A DNA stretch of 64,000 nt from Plazaster borealis (Eukaryota; Echinodermata; Asteroidea; Forcipulatida; Labidiasteridae). This document shows, piece after piece, positions 22,141 through 32,654 of this stretch (position 1 is the stretch's first letter; each line of letters starts with the position of its first letter). The stretch is taken from NCBI GenBank assembly GCA_021014325.1, contig CM037463.1:10237001-10301000 (forward strand), written 5' to 3'. A program made the position numbers and the translations under genes. The notes beneath the pieces were generated by a model. That model was not told the origin of the DNA. It worked only from the letters and a program-made list of their open reading frames with translations, and did no database searches.

Positions 22141-22717
22141 TTGGAACCTTTTCCCCTAATAAGGATATCAATGGTACTCATTTGAGAAACCCTAAATTAA
22201 TCAATCAAGCTATCCCAGATTGGGATACAACTTTACCAAATTGGAAACTTTTCTCTTGATGAGGATAGCAATTGTACTCATTTGAGAAACCCTACATTAA
22301 TCAATCAAACTTACCCAGTTGGGATACAACTTTACCCAATTGGAGCCTTTTCTCCTGATGAGGATAGCAATGGTACTCATTTGAGAAACCTTAAATTAAT
22401 CAATCAAAGTATCCCAATTGGGATACAACTTTACCCAATTGGAGCCTTTTCTCCTGATGAGGATAGCAATTGTACTCATTTGAGAAACCCTACATTAATC
22501 AATCAAAGTATCCCGATTGGGATACAACTTTACCGAATTGGAGCCTTTTCTTCTGATGAGGATAGCAATTGTACTCATTTGAGAAACCTTAAATTAATCA
22601 ATCAAAGTATCCCAATTGTGATACAACTTTACCCAATTTGAACCTTTTCTTCTGATGAGGATAGTAATGGCACTCATTCAAGAAACCCAACATTAATCAA
22701 TCAAACTATCCCAATTG
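22141..22717 (+). repeat. 99-bp tandem repeat, about six copies
   Basis: GATGAGGATAGCAATGGTAC recurs at 22261, 22360, 22459, 22558 and 22657, exactly 99 apart. Each unit includes TTGGGATACAACTTTACCC and ATTAATCAATCAAAGTATCC. The period is a multiple of three, so open frames of over 100 codons arise. I do not think it codes for protein: there is no start context or homology and both neighbours are repeats. Confidence 0.92.
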
Positions 22718-22864
22718 GGTATTTATAACAACTTGCTATGGGTACTTTCATTTTCAAGAATTTTGTATAAATATAATTGATAAGGGAGAATTGATTTCAT
22801 AGAAAAATATAGTTTTTGTTCGAGTTTTGTTCTCGTTTCTCGTGCGCGAGACTTGCACAGTCTA
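22718..22864 (+). mobile_element. Inverted-repeat element G, end fragment
   Basis: AACAACTTGCTATGGGTAC to GCGCGAGACTTGCACAGTCT, AT. It is the reverse complement of the left 140 bp of G copy 2. The internal side abuts the 99-bp tandem array. Confidence 0.75.
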
Positions 22865-23162
22865 TAATAATAATACAAACTTGCAAATATTTGAGTATTT
22901 AAAATAAATTTGCGAATTTTTAATCAGCTTTTGAAGGCTGCGCATCAAAGTTTGAATACCTCTATCATGTAATATAATGACATTCAACGCCTAAATCAGG
23001 TACTTCTCGAAAAAATAAAGTGGCATTAGAAGTTCAGACAACCGTAACATCAGCCTTGATACCAATGTAATGTGATGTTATAAATATTCTATATGCTGAG
23101 AAAGAGAAAATAAAATTAGCTGTTGCAAACTGCTTACCAACCAAAAGAACCTATGGTATAAA

Positions 23163-23288
23163 TGCAAAAATTAGTAGTTAATGGCCTGACGTTTCGACCC
23201 TAGCATACAACCTTTCTCGAAGCCTTTGAGAAAGAAGACTCTGCTATAAGGGTCGAAACCTCAGGCCTTTAACTACTATTTTTTGCAT
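23163..23288. mobile_element. Foldback element Y2, copy 1
   Basis: TGCAAAAATTAGTAGTTAAT with GGCCTGACGTTTCGACCC in the left arm; GGGTCGAAACCTCAGGCC and TTAACTACTATTTTTTGCA in the right. The inner loop itself folds: CTTTCTC (23212-23218) with GAGAAAG (23228-23234). Confidence 0.85.
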
Positions 23289-23308
23289 GTTGAGAAAGAC
23301 TGACAATA

Positions 23309-23866
23309 TTGACCCCTTACACCAACGTCACACGCGGCTACTGTCGGCCACGCTCGCCATTTTGGGAGTCAGGTTGCACTTACAAATTATGGTATTTGGT
23401 AAGCATGATCAAAGGGACACTTTGCCTTAGATTGGGTGCTTTGAGCTATAAAAAGCGTTTTGTCATGAAACGAATATGGTTGGAAAGATGTTTTAAAGTT
23501 AGAATATAATAATCCAAACAAATATGCCTCAAAACTAACATGGTCTACCATTTTGTGGAGTCAAAAATTTGGTTTTACTAAATGGCGGACCATGTTAGTT
23601 CGAGAGGTAAAAAAAAAAAAACCACACAGTTTCGAGGCATATTTGTGTGGGTCATTGTATTCTAACTTGTAAAAACATCTTTCCAACCATATTCAATTCA
23701 TGACAAACGCTTGGTAGAGCCCAAATCGCCCAATCCAAGGCACTGTGTCCCTTTAATGTCGCGTCACCTAAAATGCGCACTACAATGTATACACTACACA
23801 GGGACATTGGCAAAATTGCGCGACCAAGACTATGGTGATGAAGACGTCAGGTGACTTGGGTCAATA
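23309..23866. mobile_element. Inverted-repeat element P, copy 1, interrupted by R
   Basis: TTGACCCCTTACACCAACGT at the left and GACGTCAGGTGACTTGGGTC, AA at the right. The left arm continues CGCCATTTTGGGAGTCAGG, shared with copies at 46680 and 63488. R occupies 23408-23755. Confidence 0.72.
23408..23755. mobile_element. Foldback element R (TTAAAGGG-ended), nested in P
   Basis: Arms of about 150 bp: AAAGGGACACTTTGCCTTAG at the left and CCAAGGCACTGTGTCCCTTT, AA at the right; inside, GGTTGGAAAGATGTTTTAAA faces AAACATCTTTCCAACCATAT. The ends place it with A-C, E and F. Confidence 0.82.
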
Positions 23867-23973
23867 GGCTCTAATAAGGTGTTATTTGACAGCTCTCATT
23901 CTCATATATATTTGATGTTTTTGAGTTTGCAAAAAATGCCTATTTTTTTTACATTTGTGTGTGACAAATACAT

Positions 23974-24140
23974 CTGGGACCAACTTCATAGAGCTGCTTA
24001 AGCAGGAAATATTGCATAACAATTTTCTGCTAAGCAAAAATGAACAGAATACCAGCCACAAATGGTACATGTGACATAGTATTTTGGCTGGTAACCGTAT
24101 TCTGGCAAGCATAATCATTCAGTGCTTCGACTACTTTTTG
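23974..24140 (+). mobile_element. Inverted-repeat element K, copy 2 (right end lost)
   Basis: CTGGGACCAACTTCATAGAG, CTGCTTAAGCAGGAAATATT, then GCCACAAATGGTACATGTG and TTTTGGCTGGTAACC, matching K. The right terminus is missing after CTACTTTTTG. Confidence 0.75.
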
Positions 24141-25060
24141 GGCCCTGCTGTGATTGTGCATTTATTTGTTTATTTTTATGAACCCCCCCCCTGTTTGCTA
24201 CACAAGCTCTGTCCCTCCATTAAAGTGTGGGGGGGACTCAAGAAAGGAAATAGTTACAGAAGAAGAAGGAAAAACAAAATTTCATCATGAAATTTGATTG
24301 AAACCAGGGTGGGAACAACACAATTGCTTCCTGGCTTTCCAATTTGATAATAGCTGAGGGAACGATGGGAAAGGCTGGTAAACAAAAACACACAAAAAGA
24401 AAAACACAAACACAAAACACAACAGGGAAGCTGTATCTGGTTAGGCTGCAGTGATGAGCACAGACTGTCACTCTCAGAAAAAAAGTAATTGGTCTAGTTA
24501 TTGGCAAGACAATTTGAACTGCAAATTGTTGAGCAATAACTAAGTCGAAGGAAAGATACATGAGGTTATTTTACACAGCGTCATGACAATTTGAAGGAAA
24601 TCAATAGGGAATTCTTCTTCTTATTTATTTTGTGTTATGTTTCACAAAATAAAGTTATTGTGTTTGTTTATTTCTTACATCTTAAAAGCCTTGCACAGAG
24701 GTATTAACTTTATTTTTTCATCTATTTTTTGCAAAGAATTAGTTATGTTGTTATTTTTAACAATGGTAAATGAGCTCAATTAACAAGAAAAATGTGACAA
24801 AGTACAGAATTGGTAGTTATCCAGAAAACAAATTAGATTTATAACAAAAATAATTGTTGTTATTACTCTTCACTATTCAAAATCGAATGTACAGAGTAAA
24901 AAGACAAAAGAAACAAGTAAACCATCACAGTCCAAAATAGAACAATTTTAATCTGAAGGCTCACTGATTACAAAATTCATATCATTACCAATCCTTCAGA
25001 GAAATCTTCCACCTTGACATACTGTCAAAATCAAGAAATTAGCATTGGAGGACCCCTAAA
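24141..25060. other. No gene: unique AT-rich sequence
   Basis: One C run near 24183 and a G run near 24229. No supported feature. Confidence 0.5.
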
Positions 25061-25632
25061 ATAGGCTGTACAAGTCTCGTGCATATCGAAAACGATAACA
25101 AAACACGAACGAAGACTGTATTTTCCAATGAAATCAAATCTTCTTTTTAAATTATATTTATACAAAATTTTAAAAATAAAAATACCCATAGCAAGTTGTT
25201 AAAAATAAATTTACAATTTTGTATAATACAAATAATTTTTCAAAATAACATAAAACAAAATTAAAACTAGGGACGAGGATGCTTATTGAAACTCCATTTG
25301 CCAATCACGCCCGAATGTGTGCGTCTATCACATAGGTTTAATGACAACATGACCGTCAGTTGGGCAAAATTCTTAAAAAAATTACTAGTAACCGGAAACG
25401 GAGGTCATGTCATATTTTCAGGTTTTCTTCGAAATTTTGTTAAATTTATTTTACTTTTATATTGTTAATCACTTAGTATTACATTCCCAACAACGTATAT
25501 AACTTTCATAGCCATAAACTACGTTAAACTAAAATAGTTGACAAAACAAAATCCCGCCCACGTAAAACTCCATATGGTCGGGACCACAATGGTCCCGGAA
25601 GTTCAAATATGCGCGAGACTTGCACACTCTTT
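25061..25632 (-). mobile_element. Inverted-repeat element G, copy 2
   Basis: GTACAAGTCTCGTGCATATC at the left and GCGCGAGACTTGCACACTCT at the right. The right half is the complement of the left half of copy 1 (GGTCCCGGAAGTTCAAATAT; TTACATTCCCAACAACGTAT). Weakly conserved coding-like frames inside are not convincing. Confidence 0.78.
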
Positions 25633-26746
25633 CAAAGAGGGGAAAAATATACGAGTATGCTCAAAATCCCTGACAAAACATCAACCCTAAAAGGCAAGGT
25701 TTTTTTCTTCCAGCCCTCCCAAAGGATGTTTTCTTGGTGCGCCACAACCACAAAGTATTATACCTTAAAAGAAATGTAGACAAACAACAAGAGACATTGA
25801 ATGAAAGTACTCTTCCGAGATCTAATGTTGTACCATTTCTACAGAAATGATGATTATTCATGCACTTTAAAGTGAACCGAACAATCAAAAATTAAAAACA
25901 ACAATCTAATTGTACATGTTGGGGACCGCTGTCCCCGGTGAGAGACCTAATGGACAGCACCATCTCCACAGAAACATTTCCAAACAAAAGACGGAATTCT
26001 TCCGCCATTGTGTCACCATCCATACCCGCATACTTAAAAGCAATTTCTCTTTTTTTTTCTTTCTATAAAAATAAACAGAAAAGATGACAAAATAAATATG
26101 GGAAAAGCGACATGCAGTGTCATCTTCTTAAGAGATATTCTTGGCCATTCTACGAGTCTTAAGGAATTGGTCAAACTTTGTGTTTTTGTCCTCTGCTCTG
26201 CTTGAGTATCGTCGGCCATTTGTAAGTTGACCTTTGATATGGGTATTCAAACTGCGGGACAAAACAATCAGTCTGAGTTCATGGACTACTTCACAAATGC
26301 ATTTTTATTTGTTTTTTTATTAATTACACTTCTTCACTGGCACAACACTACAAAAAGAAATATACTAGGTAATAAATAGATAAAAAAGAAGAAGATATAT
26401 ATAGTATATACAATTACATACAGTATGTAAAAAAGTTACAGCAAATTGCCAGTGAGTGGTGATATGGAACAGGTGACCAGCACCTCTGCAGAGCCATCCT
26501 ACCACAGTTGAAGGGGAAGGGATGGGGTTGGGTGAAGGAGGAAGGGGAAAGAGGGAAGGGAGTGTTCTAAAGACGGCAGGACTCCAGTAGTAGCATTCAC
26601 TGAAAGTGATTTATTTATAGCACATGACATCATCATACAGCAAGGCTACAGTGGCCCATTAATGCCACTCCATAACAGGGAGGAGGCAAACTGATAGAAA
26701 GAAAGAGACAAAAAGAAGAACTCTAAATTGTACGCGTGCAAGCTCT
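25633..26746. other. No gene: unique sequence
   Basis: Nothing recognised; AT-rich with a purine-rich piece at 26500-26570. Confidence 0.5.
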
Positions 26747-26815
26747 AAAATGAGGTGCATTCTATATGATAATGACAAACTTTGCCATTATCTGTACCAT
26801 CATGCACCTCATTTT
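26747..26815. repeat. Two-level cruciform hairpin next to element I
   Basis: AAAATGAGGTGCAT (26747-26760) pairs perfectly with ATGCACCTCATTTT (to 26815). Inside, GATAATG pairs with CATTATC. It is 69 bp, one base before the CTGCTA duplication of element I. Confidence 0.8.
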
Positions 26816-26822
26816 ACTGCTA

Positions 26823-27019
26823 CAGAGCTGCCAACATTTGCATCTTGCAATCAGGGAGATTTTGTACAACATTCAGGGAGATATCTAGAATTACATTCAA
26901 CATAATAGGAAATAAGTTTCCATAATCAGGGAGATTGTCAAAATTGTTCATCAGAAAATGGAAAGATTGGTTTATTTTCAGGGAACTTTCTGCAGAATCA
27001 GGGAGAGTTGGCAGCTCTG
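26823..27019. mobile_element. Inverted-repeat element I with 6-bp target duplication
   Basis: Termini CAGAGCTGCCAAC and GTTGGCAGCTCTG are a perfect 13-bp inverted repeat. CTGCTA at 26817-26822 is repeated at 27020-27025. The body repeats ATCAGGGAGATT-type motifs. The CAGAG start resembles hAT, although that class usually duplicates 8 bp. Confidence 0.85.
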
Positions 27020-27025
27020 CTGCTA

Positions 27026-27802
27026 ATGTGTGTGTACAAATTATTTGTGAAGATAGTCTATGAAGACCCTTGGGTACGAGAAACGTCCATTCGTTACTCA
27101 TCAATGCATAAAGTAGAGTCTCTCAGCGTGTCTGCCCATTCAGGAAGAGGGCTTTAATAAAGACAGAGATCTGAGTGGTTTGACAAACCAGCAAGGCATG
27201 CCTTGATTGCATTTTGTGTATGAAACCGATGAGGACATCGTCATAAAGAAAATGAAGTCCAAACAATGGAAGAACAAAGAGAAATCCTAGATTTGCTAGA
27301 TTGACAAGCATGTGTGTGCATGGAGGGGGGGGGGTGGCATTCCTTGTTTTGGAGAAGGAAGACAAAATAAGAAAAACAGCAAAGGCTGGGAAAGATGAAA
27401 ACGTGTGTTTTGGGTTGGGGTGGAAAATAGACCTGACTACAACACCCATCACACTAACACAAGGGTTCATATTGCTCATTAAACTAACGCACATCTACAT
27501 CTGTGAGACTTGGTGGACACCCACTGCTTCTTGCCTCCATCCTACCTCTCCATTCTGCAAAACAGCGGTCGCTAACGAGCACAGTTTGACCCGTGGCCAG
27601 AACTGGCCGTTGAGTCAATGTGTTATAACTATTCTACTAACTGATGCATCCGTCCTGTATGATTTCACACAAGTAAAGTGAATCTTATATTCCAGAGTAT
27701 GTGTGATGAGAAGGAGAGTTCTATCATACCGATATGAAACCAATGTCTTCTTGAGAGGAATATAAGACTACAAGGCTACTTTACCCTCTGATCTCTGGAT
27801 GA
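27026..27802. other. No gene: repeat-poor stretch
   Basis: Overlapping frames of 123 (reverse) and 126 (forward) codons at 27123-27681 have no recognisable residues or codon bias; I treat them as chance. Confidence 0.5.
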
Positions 27803-28234
27803 GGCGTGTCGTGGCCGAACGGTTTAGAGCAGCGGACTCAAGTTCTGGTGGCTCAGTCATCAGGGTGTGGGTTTGAATCCTGGTCATGACACTTGTGTCC
27901 AGGGGTCGATTTCACAAAACTCTTCCTAACTTAGGACTAGTCCTATGCAATGCTAAGAGATAAGACTAGTCTTAAAGATAAGACTAGTCTTATCTCTTTG
28001 TGAAATCGGCCCCTGGACCCTTAGCCATTGAACTGTTTCTCTTCACCCGGAGATAAATGGGTACCCGTGAGGGCAGAGATGGTTCTTGTGCTTGATTTAG
28101 CTTGGTGCACTACATATTTGGCAGCCTGTATACTCCAAAGAGAGCTGAGATGGTTTCAGGAATGAAATAAATGGCCCATCAGTGACCAGGGGTAATAATG
28201 TTGGAGCACCATGAGCGTCAATGATTGACAGATT
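27803..28234 (+). mobile_element. tRNA-derived SINE L, copy 3, interrupted by element W
   Basis: GGCGTGTCGTGGCCGAACGG, GGGTTTGAATCCTGGTCATG, then element W (27900-28015), then the body GATAAATGGGTACCCGTGAG and GAGCGTCAATGATTGACAG. The body differs from copies 1 and 2, suggesting a subfamily with another 3' part. Confidence 0.82.
27900..28015. mobile_element. Foldback element W inside a SINE
   Basis: CAGGGGTCGATTTCACAAA and TTTGTGAAATCGGCCCCTG are inverted ends. Inside, ATAAGACTAGTCTTA-type palindromes occur twice. It interrupts SINE L after CACTTGTGTC. Confidence 0.85.
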
Positions 28235-28647
28235 GGATTGTTATAAAGATGGTTATGGTAGTATTAGCATCCTGCGAAAATATTTCATCTGAAATGCCCC
28301 CGTTGATTAGAGATCCATAACAACATTTAAATCTGAAAAATGATTCATGCATGAATCGCTCCACAGATTTCTGAGGGTTGGTGTCTGTTCGCGAATGCTG
28401 CGGCCAGAGATACTGTTGGTACCCGCTGTCATTGCTGAATGTGGATGGATTCGACGTTCGTGTGACACTACCAGGACAGTTTTTGGCTGTTTTCTCAGCA
28501 AGTAGACACTGTATACAGCTGAAACTTTCACATGTAACTTTTATTGTATCTTTCTTTATAATTTTGCCTACAAATCAACATTGCATTGACAAAAACCAAT
28601 CTATGACCATACTTTCAAGCTGTGTAAAATGATGGATATGCCTTTAA
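28235..28647 (+). mobile_element. Palindromic MITE family F, copy 1
   Basis: It contains GCATCCTGCGAAAATATTTC, GGGTTGGTGTCTGTTCGCG, GTTTTTGGCTGTTTTCTC and a right end GATATGCCTTTAA. The central palindrome GATTCATGCATGAATC is at 28342-28357. It begins at the 3' end of a SINE L copy. Confidence 0.8.
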
Positions 28648-29371
28648 GTATTATTTCTTCATTTAATGTGTTGACCAAATCAAGGCAAAGAGTAACAAAT
28701 AGTCTGGCCCCACTTTTTACAAATAGAGAATCTACTCTGTGCATATTGCATTGTTATAGGAAACTTGACAAACATGGCGCCACGCTCGGCACAATATACT
28801 TATCTATACATCTGACAGATTTCAAATTGAGGCAATCCCCCCCCCCAATTCTAGCCATGGGGAGATACGACATAAGGTCTTTTAGCAGTTTGAAGCGGAA
28901 AAGCCAAAATGTGAGGACGTGGATGATCATTACTGACACTCGAGTGAGTTTTATTGAGATTGAGACAAGTTTAATTCCATCAAGATGAAGGATTCCCAGT
29001 TCAAGCTGTGTCTAGCAACAAGATTTGTCCACAATTGTGATATAATCCAATTTAGTATATAATACCTAATCTATTTATGGTATTGTAATAGAGGATTATT
29101 TTGTTTTGTCTTTTGAATTGGGAAACATGTTATTTGATAAACAAGGGTTAGTTATGGGATAGTTTGATTACAAGATCCTCAAAATGAGGAGTTTCAGAAA
29201 TGAAATATTGTTTGAACAGCAACCGAATTTGGGAGAAAAATCCACAAGACTGCAGGGCTTGTAACTCAAAATGTTTACTGCATCAGAAATGTGTGTACAA
29301 GACCAGAATCAAAGCGACAAAAAACCTCCTGAGTCCTGACAACATGCATTTAACTGTTTTGATTTTAACAA
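28648..29371. other. No gene: unique sequence
   Basis: A 119-codon frame partly overlaps element F and is chance. Nothing else is recognised. Confidence 0.5.
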
Positions 29372-29747
29372 TTAAAGGTATTGTACACGTTTGGTAATGA
29401 CTTAAAACAAATATTAGCATAAAAAATTACTTGGTAACAAGCAACGGAGAGCTGTTGATAGTATAAAATATTGTGAGAAACGACTCTCTCTGAAGTAACG
29501 TAGTTTTTGAGAAAGAGGTAATTTCTCACTAAAATAATAAAAACTTCTTGCAAGAAGTTTTTATTCCTATATCTGAAAGCACACAAATTTGTACAACAAG
29601 GGTGTTTTTTCTTTCATCATTTTCTTGCAACTTCGATGACCAATTGAGCCCAAATTTTCACAGGCTTGTTATTTTATGCATATGTTGGGATACACCAAGT
29701 GAGAACACTGGTCTTGGACAATTTCCAAACGTGTTCAGTGCCTTTAA
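29372..29747 (-). mobile_element. Palindromic MITE family A, copy 4
   Basis: Termini TTAAAGGTATTGTACACG and CGTGTTCAGTGCCTTTAA are inverted repeats flanked by TTAA-like bases. A perfect 30-base palindrome around CTTGCAAG occupies 29536-29565. The orientation is opposite to copies 2 and 3. Confidence 0.88.
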
Positions 29748-29754
29748 GCACTGC

Positions 29755-29951
29755 GACATGTGAGAGAAGATTTATCTCATCTGTCTTTTCGGGTATTAAG
29801 TATACTTCATTACTCAACCAGATTGAAAGGCATTTATCAGACTCAAAGTCAATATTTTGACCAAATTTGTTTCCAGTCATAAGTTTACTGGCCTGACTCT
29901 AAAACCACTTGCCTGGGGCCTGTGGTCCAGTGTAAAATTCAAGCCCTGCTA
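29755..29951 (-). mobile_element. hAT-like element Q, copy 3 (partial)
   Basis: TTATCAGACTCAAAGTCAAT, then GCCTGGGGCCTGTGGTCCAG and AATTCAAGCCCTG. It is reverse-oriented and starts right after A copy 4. Confidence 0.72.
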
Positions 29952-29957
29952 TGATTA

Positions 29958-30290
29958 TTTAAAGGGATTGTTTAGGTTCGGTAATTTGAACCCACTGTTT
30001 GTTTTAATCCTATATAGTTGTAGATATATACCATAAAACTAACCTGTGAAAATATCATTTCAAAAGGTGATAGCATTTTTGAGATATTTCTGAAAATCTG
30101 GAGCGGTTATGTCCACACAGGTGAAATAACCTGCAATTGGAATACACAATCTGAGAAAAAAAACTGCAGTAACGCTTCTCAATTTTTGGGGGATGAAAAG
30201 TGATATATTTTTCCATAACCGCAGTACTTTGAAGTGAAAAGTTTCTCAAAATGCGTTATACTATCCAAACGTATACAGACCCCTGAAAAT
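29958..30290. mobile_element. Inverted-repeat element E, copy 1
   Basis: Begins TTAAAGGGATTGTTTAGG and shares GTTTTAATCCTATATA, ACTAACCTGTGAAAAT, TTTCAAAAGGTGATAGCA, TGTCCACACAGG and GGAATACACAATCTGAG with the copy at 33763. The right end is degenerate (CAAACGTATACAGACCCC). Confidence 0.7.
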
Positions 30291-30623
30291 TATTTTTAAA
30301 AATTCCTTTTTTCTTCTTTGTATGTTTGATTAATTTAGCATCTAGAATATTTTGCGATAAGGTTTGTCATTTAGGTACTCCAGCAATGGTTTATTTATTA
30401 AATTTATTTATACACATCCAAAAGCACAAATAGTGCCAAAAACAGTCTTCAGACTATATTCCAGTTGTTTTATTTATTGTACAAATACACCAAGTTGAAA
30501 ACTGAAACTGCAATATATATATTTCTGGAGTTATGGCCAAAGAGGCGGGCAACTGTGCACAAAAATCCAATTGATTCCAACCCAAACTAAGTTGACTGTG
30601 TCACCTTAACTCGAGTTGGATGC

Positions 30624-30648
30624 GATAGACCACTCGGCCACGACATCA
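30624..30648 (-). mobile_element. SINE L A-box scrap
   Basis: ACCACTCGGCCACGACAT is the complement of the SINE L head. Nothing else of the SINE is recognisable. Confidence 0.5.
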
Positions 30649-30884
30649 TTTCAAGCGAATTATGTCATAAGAAGTTTGCATTTTTTTAACCAGTTCATTG
30701 CTAATCTTTACTCGTCTCTAAAATTTTCTGGGAGAGGAAATCTGTCATGTGACACATGTGCAAATTTACATAAAATTAATAACTTTGATTGGCTATAAAT
30801 TTCCCGCTTTTTTCTGGATGCCTTTCCATAATCACTTGCTCCTCTTTTTGCTATAAATGGATATGTTTTTGTTTGTGCTTGTTT

Positions 30885-30928
30885 ATGCCTCTGATGAAGG
30901 TCCCGTTTGGATTGAAAGCTAAGGCCAT
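30885..30928 (+). ncRNA. Hammerhead-ribozyme-like motif
   Basis: The intact core CTGATGA (30891-30897) and GAAA (30913-30916) occur in the right order. GCCT (30887-30890) pairs with AGGC (30920-30923) as stem I, extended by AT/AT past one bulged C. GGTCC (30899-30903) pairs with GGATT as stem II with two G-U pairs around CGTTT. After GAAA comes GCTA: A-G pairs with C-U as a loopless two-base stem III and A is a permitted cleavage-site base. Minimal type I hammerheads of this form are known from Penelope-like elements. No other part of such an element is recognised here. Confidence 0.5.
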
Positions 30929-32072
30929 CTCCCCTACTAGTTTTAGAGAGATATTTTTTCTTTTCAGTAAGAACATACAAATATTACACTGCCAAAATCA
31001 ATGAACAAAAAACATTTTTTATTAGGACAGGGTCTTCACGTTTTGTATTCAACCCCTTAAAAATGTGATGCTGTTGAGGTTTTGCATAATCACTGGAAAA
31101 TGTACTTCATGTCAACGAATCCACTTAAAGTTTCAATTCATTCTACAAACAATTGTACCCTAATTTTCCTGCTTTTCAAGAGATAAACAGCCAGGAGGCC
31201 AGTCAATCACCACAGGTAATCCTCAAGGTTAAAAGAAACAGAACAAAGAGAAATGAAGAGCTTTATGGAAAAGAAGAACGTTATGGAAAAGAAGAAGGCA
31301 AGACAAGACAGCAGCATAACCTCGGAACACTCCCAGCATTCTCCCTTATCCAGCCATTATGTGCTTCTTGCCCCTTGCCTAAACTCCTCCATATTCCCGA
31401 CCATTTCCTCCTGACAAGACTTAATCCTTGTTCCCAAGCTGCCCTTCAGCCGCCCTTCGGAGCAAAGAATTTATTCACAATTACACGAGTCAGTAGAGAG
31501 TGACCTTGACAGAAGGTATTGCAGGATTCCATCAAATGCATTGTGTCATTATATTAAACTAATGCAGCTACAGAAATCCTTCCGCATATAGCATTTGTAA
31601 TTCAGTTAGGCCCGTGCTCCGGAGAGGCCACAATGGCAGACATTTGTTCTCCGGCATCTTTATAATCGTATTTCTGCCTCTCGAGTTTATGCATCGATTT
31701 CTTTGAACTTTCTCACTCGTATTTGGGCAGATCTTCTGATTGGACGAGCAATTCTAAACAATGAACATAATTGATGGCCAATAAACCCCACCCACCACCC
31801 CCCCCCTCCCCCCCCCCAAAAAAAGGGGGAAAAAGTGTTCTATAAGTACAAAGGCTACATTTTGTAATGACATCAATTTCATTTATAAATCCAAACATTT
31901 CACAATATGGAATTGAATCGATGAGAAGCACCATTACTAACACTCAATGGGTCGATGCATAAGTTATCAAAATTAATTTAGAAAAACATTGCAGGCACAA
32001 AAGTCCCAATTTGCTCTCAGCATTTTTTATTGTCCACTGAAAAAAAAGGGGGTTTGAAAACAATTGCCAATA

Positions 32073-32147
32073 GACCCAATTCACCTGACGTCAATCAACA
32101 CCAATAGTCTCTGCTGCACCATTTTGAGAGTCAGTTAGATTGTGTGT
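32073..32147 (+). mobile_element. Element P-like fragment
   Basis: AGACCCAATTCACCTGACGT, then GCACCATTTTGAGAGTCAG, resembles a P arm. It ends where B copy 5 begins. The match is weak. Confidence 0.45.
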
Positions 32148-32654
32148 TTAAAGACCCTGTAACAAATGTTCACAGATTCACACATAACTTACATGATTTA
32201 AAGTAAGTAATGGTAGAAAGGGTTCCTTAAAAATATTTCTGCCTAAAATGCTATCGTTTCTGAGAAATGAGTACAACAATAGTTTTTATCACACGCGATA
32301 AAAACTTGATGTTTGACAAAACAGAAAACACATAAGGTCTCTTTTCACTATTTTCTCGTGACCTCGATGACCAAAAGAACCTTTATCATGCTGCCACCAT
32401 CTTGGTCATGTTCCCTGTATCCAACAGCGGTAATGAATGATAATACTCATCGTACAAAAATAAACCAGACTATTTGTCCTTCCAGCCTTGGTTTGGTTAC
32501 ATTGACTTGAATGGAGAAAATCAAGATGGCCGCACCATGATAAAATTCTATTGAGCTCAAACTTTCACAGGTTTGTTTGTTCATGCATATGTTGAATCAC
32601 ACAAAATATGGACACTGATTTTGAGCTGTTACTAGGCGATGCCCACATGTTGTT
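32148..32654 (+). mobile_element. Palindromic MITE family B, copy 5, interrupted by element V
   Basis: Left end TTTAAAGACCCTGTAACAAA (short internal deletion), then the normal B order to about 32377. After element V it resumes ATTGAGCTCAAACTTTCACA and ends near GCCCACATGTTGTTAG. Centre 32281-32306 is a perfect 10-bp stem AGTTTTTATC with loop ACACGC. Confidence 0.8.
32378..32549. mobile_element. Small inverted-repeat element V, copy 1 (nested in B)
   Basis: Arms TTTATCATGCTGCCACCATC (32382 on) and the reverse complement of GATGGCCGCACCATGATAAA (to 32544) match at about 18-19 of 22 positions. It splits family B between GATGACC and ATTGAGCTCAAAC, which are adjacent in other B copies. Confidence 0.75.

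Larger units (their letters stand above)
30291..32072. other. No protein gene: unique sequence around the ribozyme-like motif
   Basis: Two GCTATAAA TATA-like sequences (about 30792 and 30850) precede the motif at 30885. 31490-31790 is repeat-poor and of mixed composition (GTGACCTTGAC, CATTGTGTC, AACAATG), possibly regulatory. A C run is at 31796-31818. Confidence 0.45.

Noticed and set aside
22261..22657. CTGATGA and GAAAC in every 99-bp unit, like a hammerhead satellite
   Set aside because: The bases between them cannot form stem II next to the core (G would face A), and no stem I partner is visible. The motifs are probably chance fixed by tandem copying.
27123..27681. Overlapping 123- and 126-codon frames
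   Set aside because: Opposite strands, no recognisable residues, no repeat of the frame elsewhere; treated as chance.
28629..28988. 119-codon frame as a small gene
   Set aside because: Its start overlaps the terminus of MITE F and it lacks any recognisable feature.
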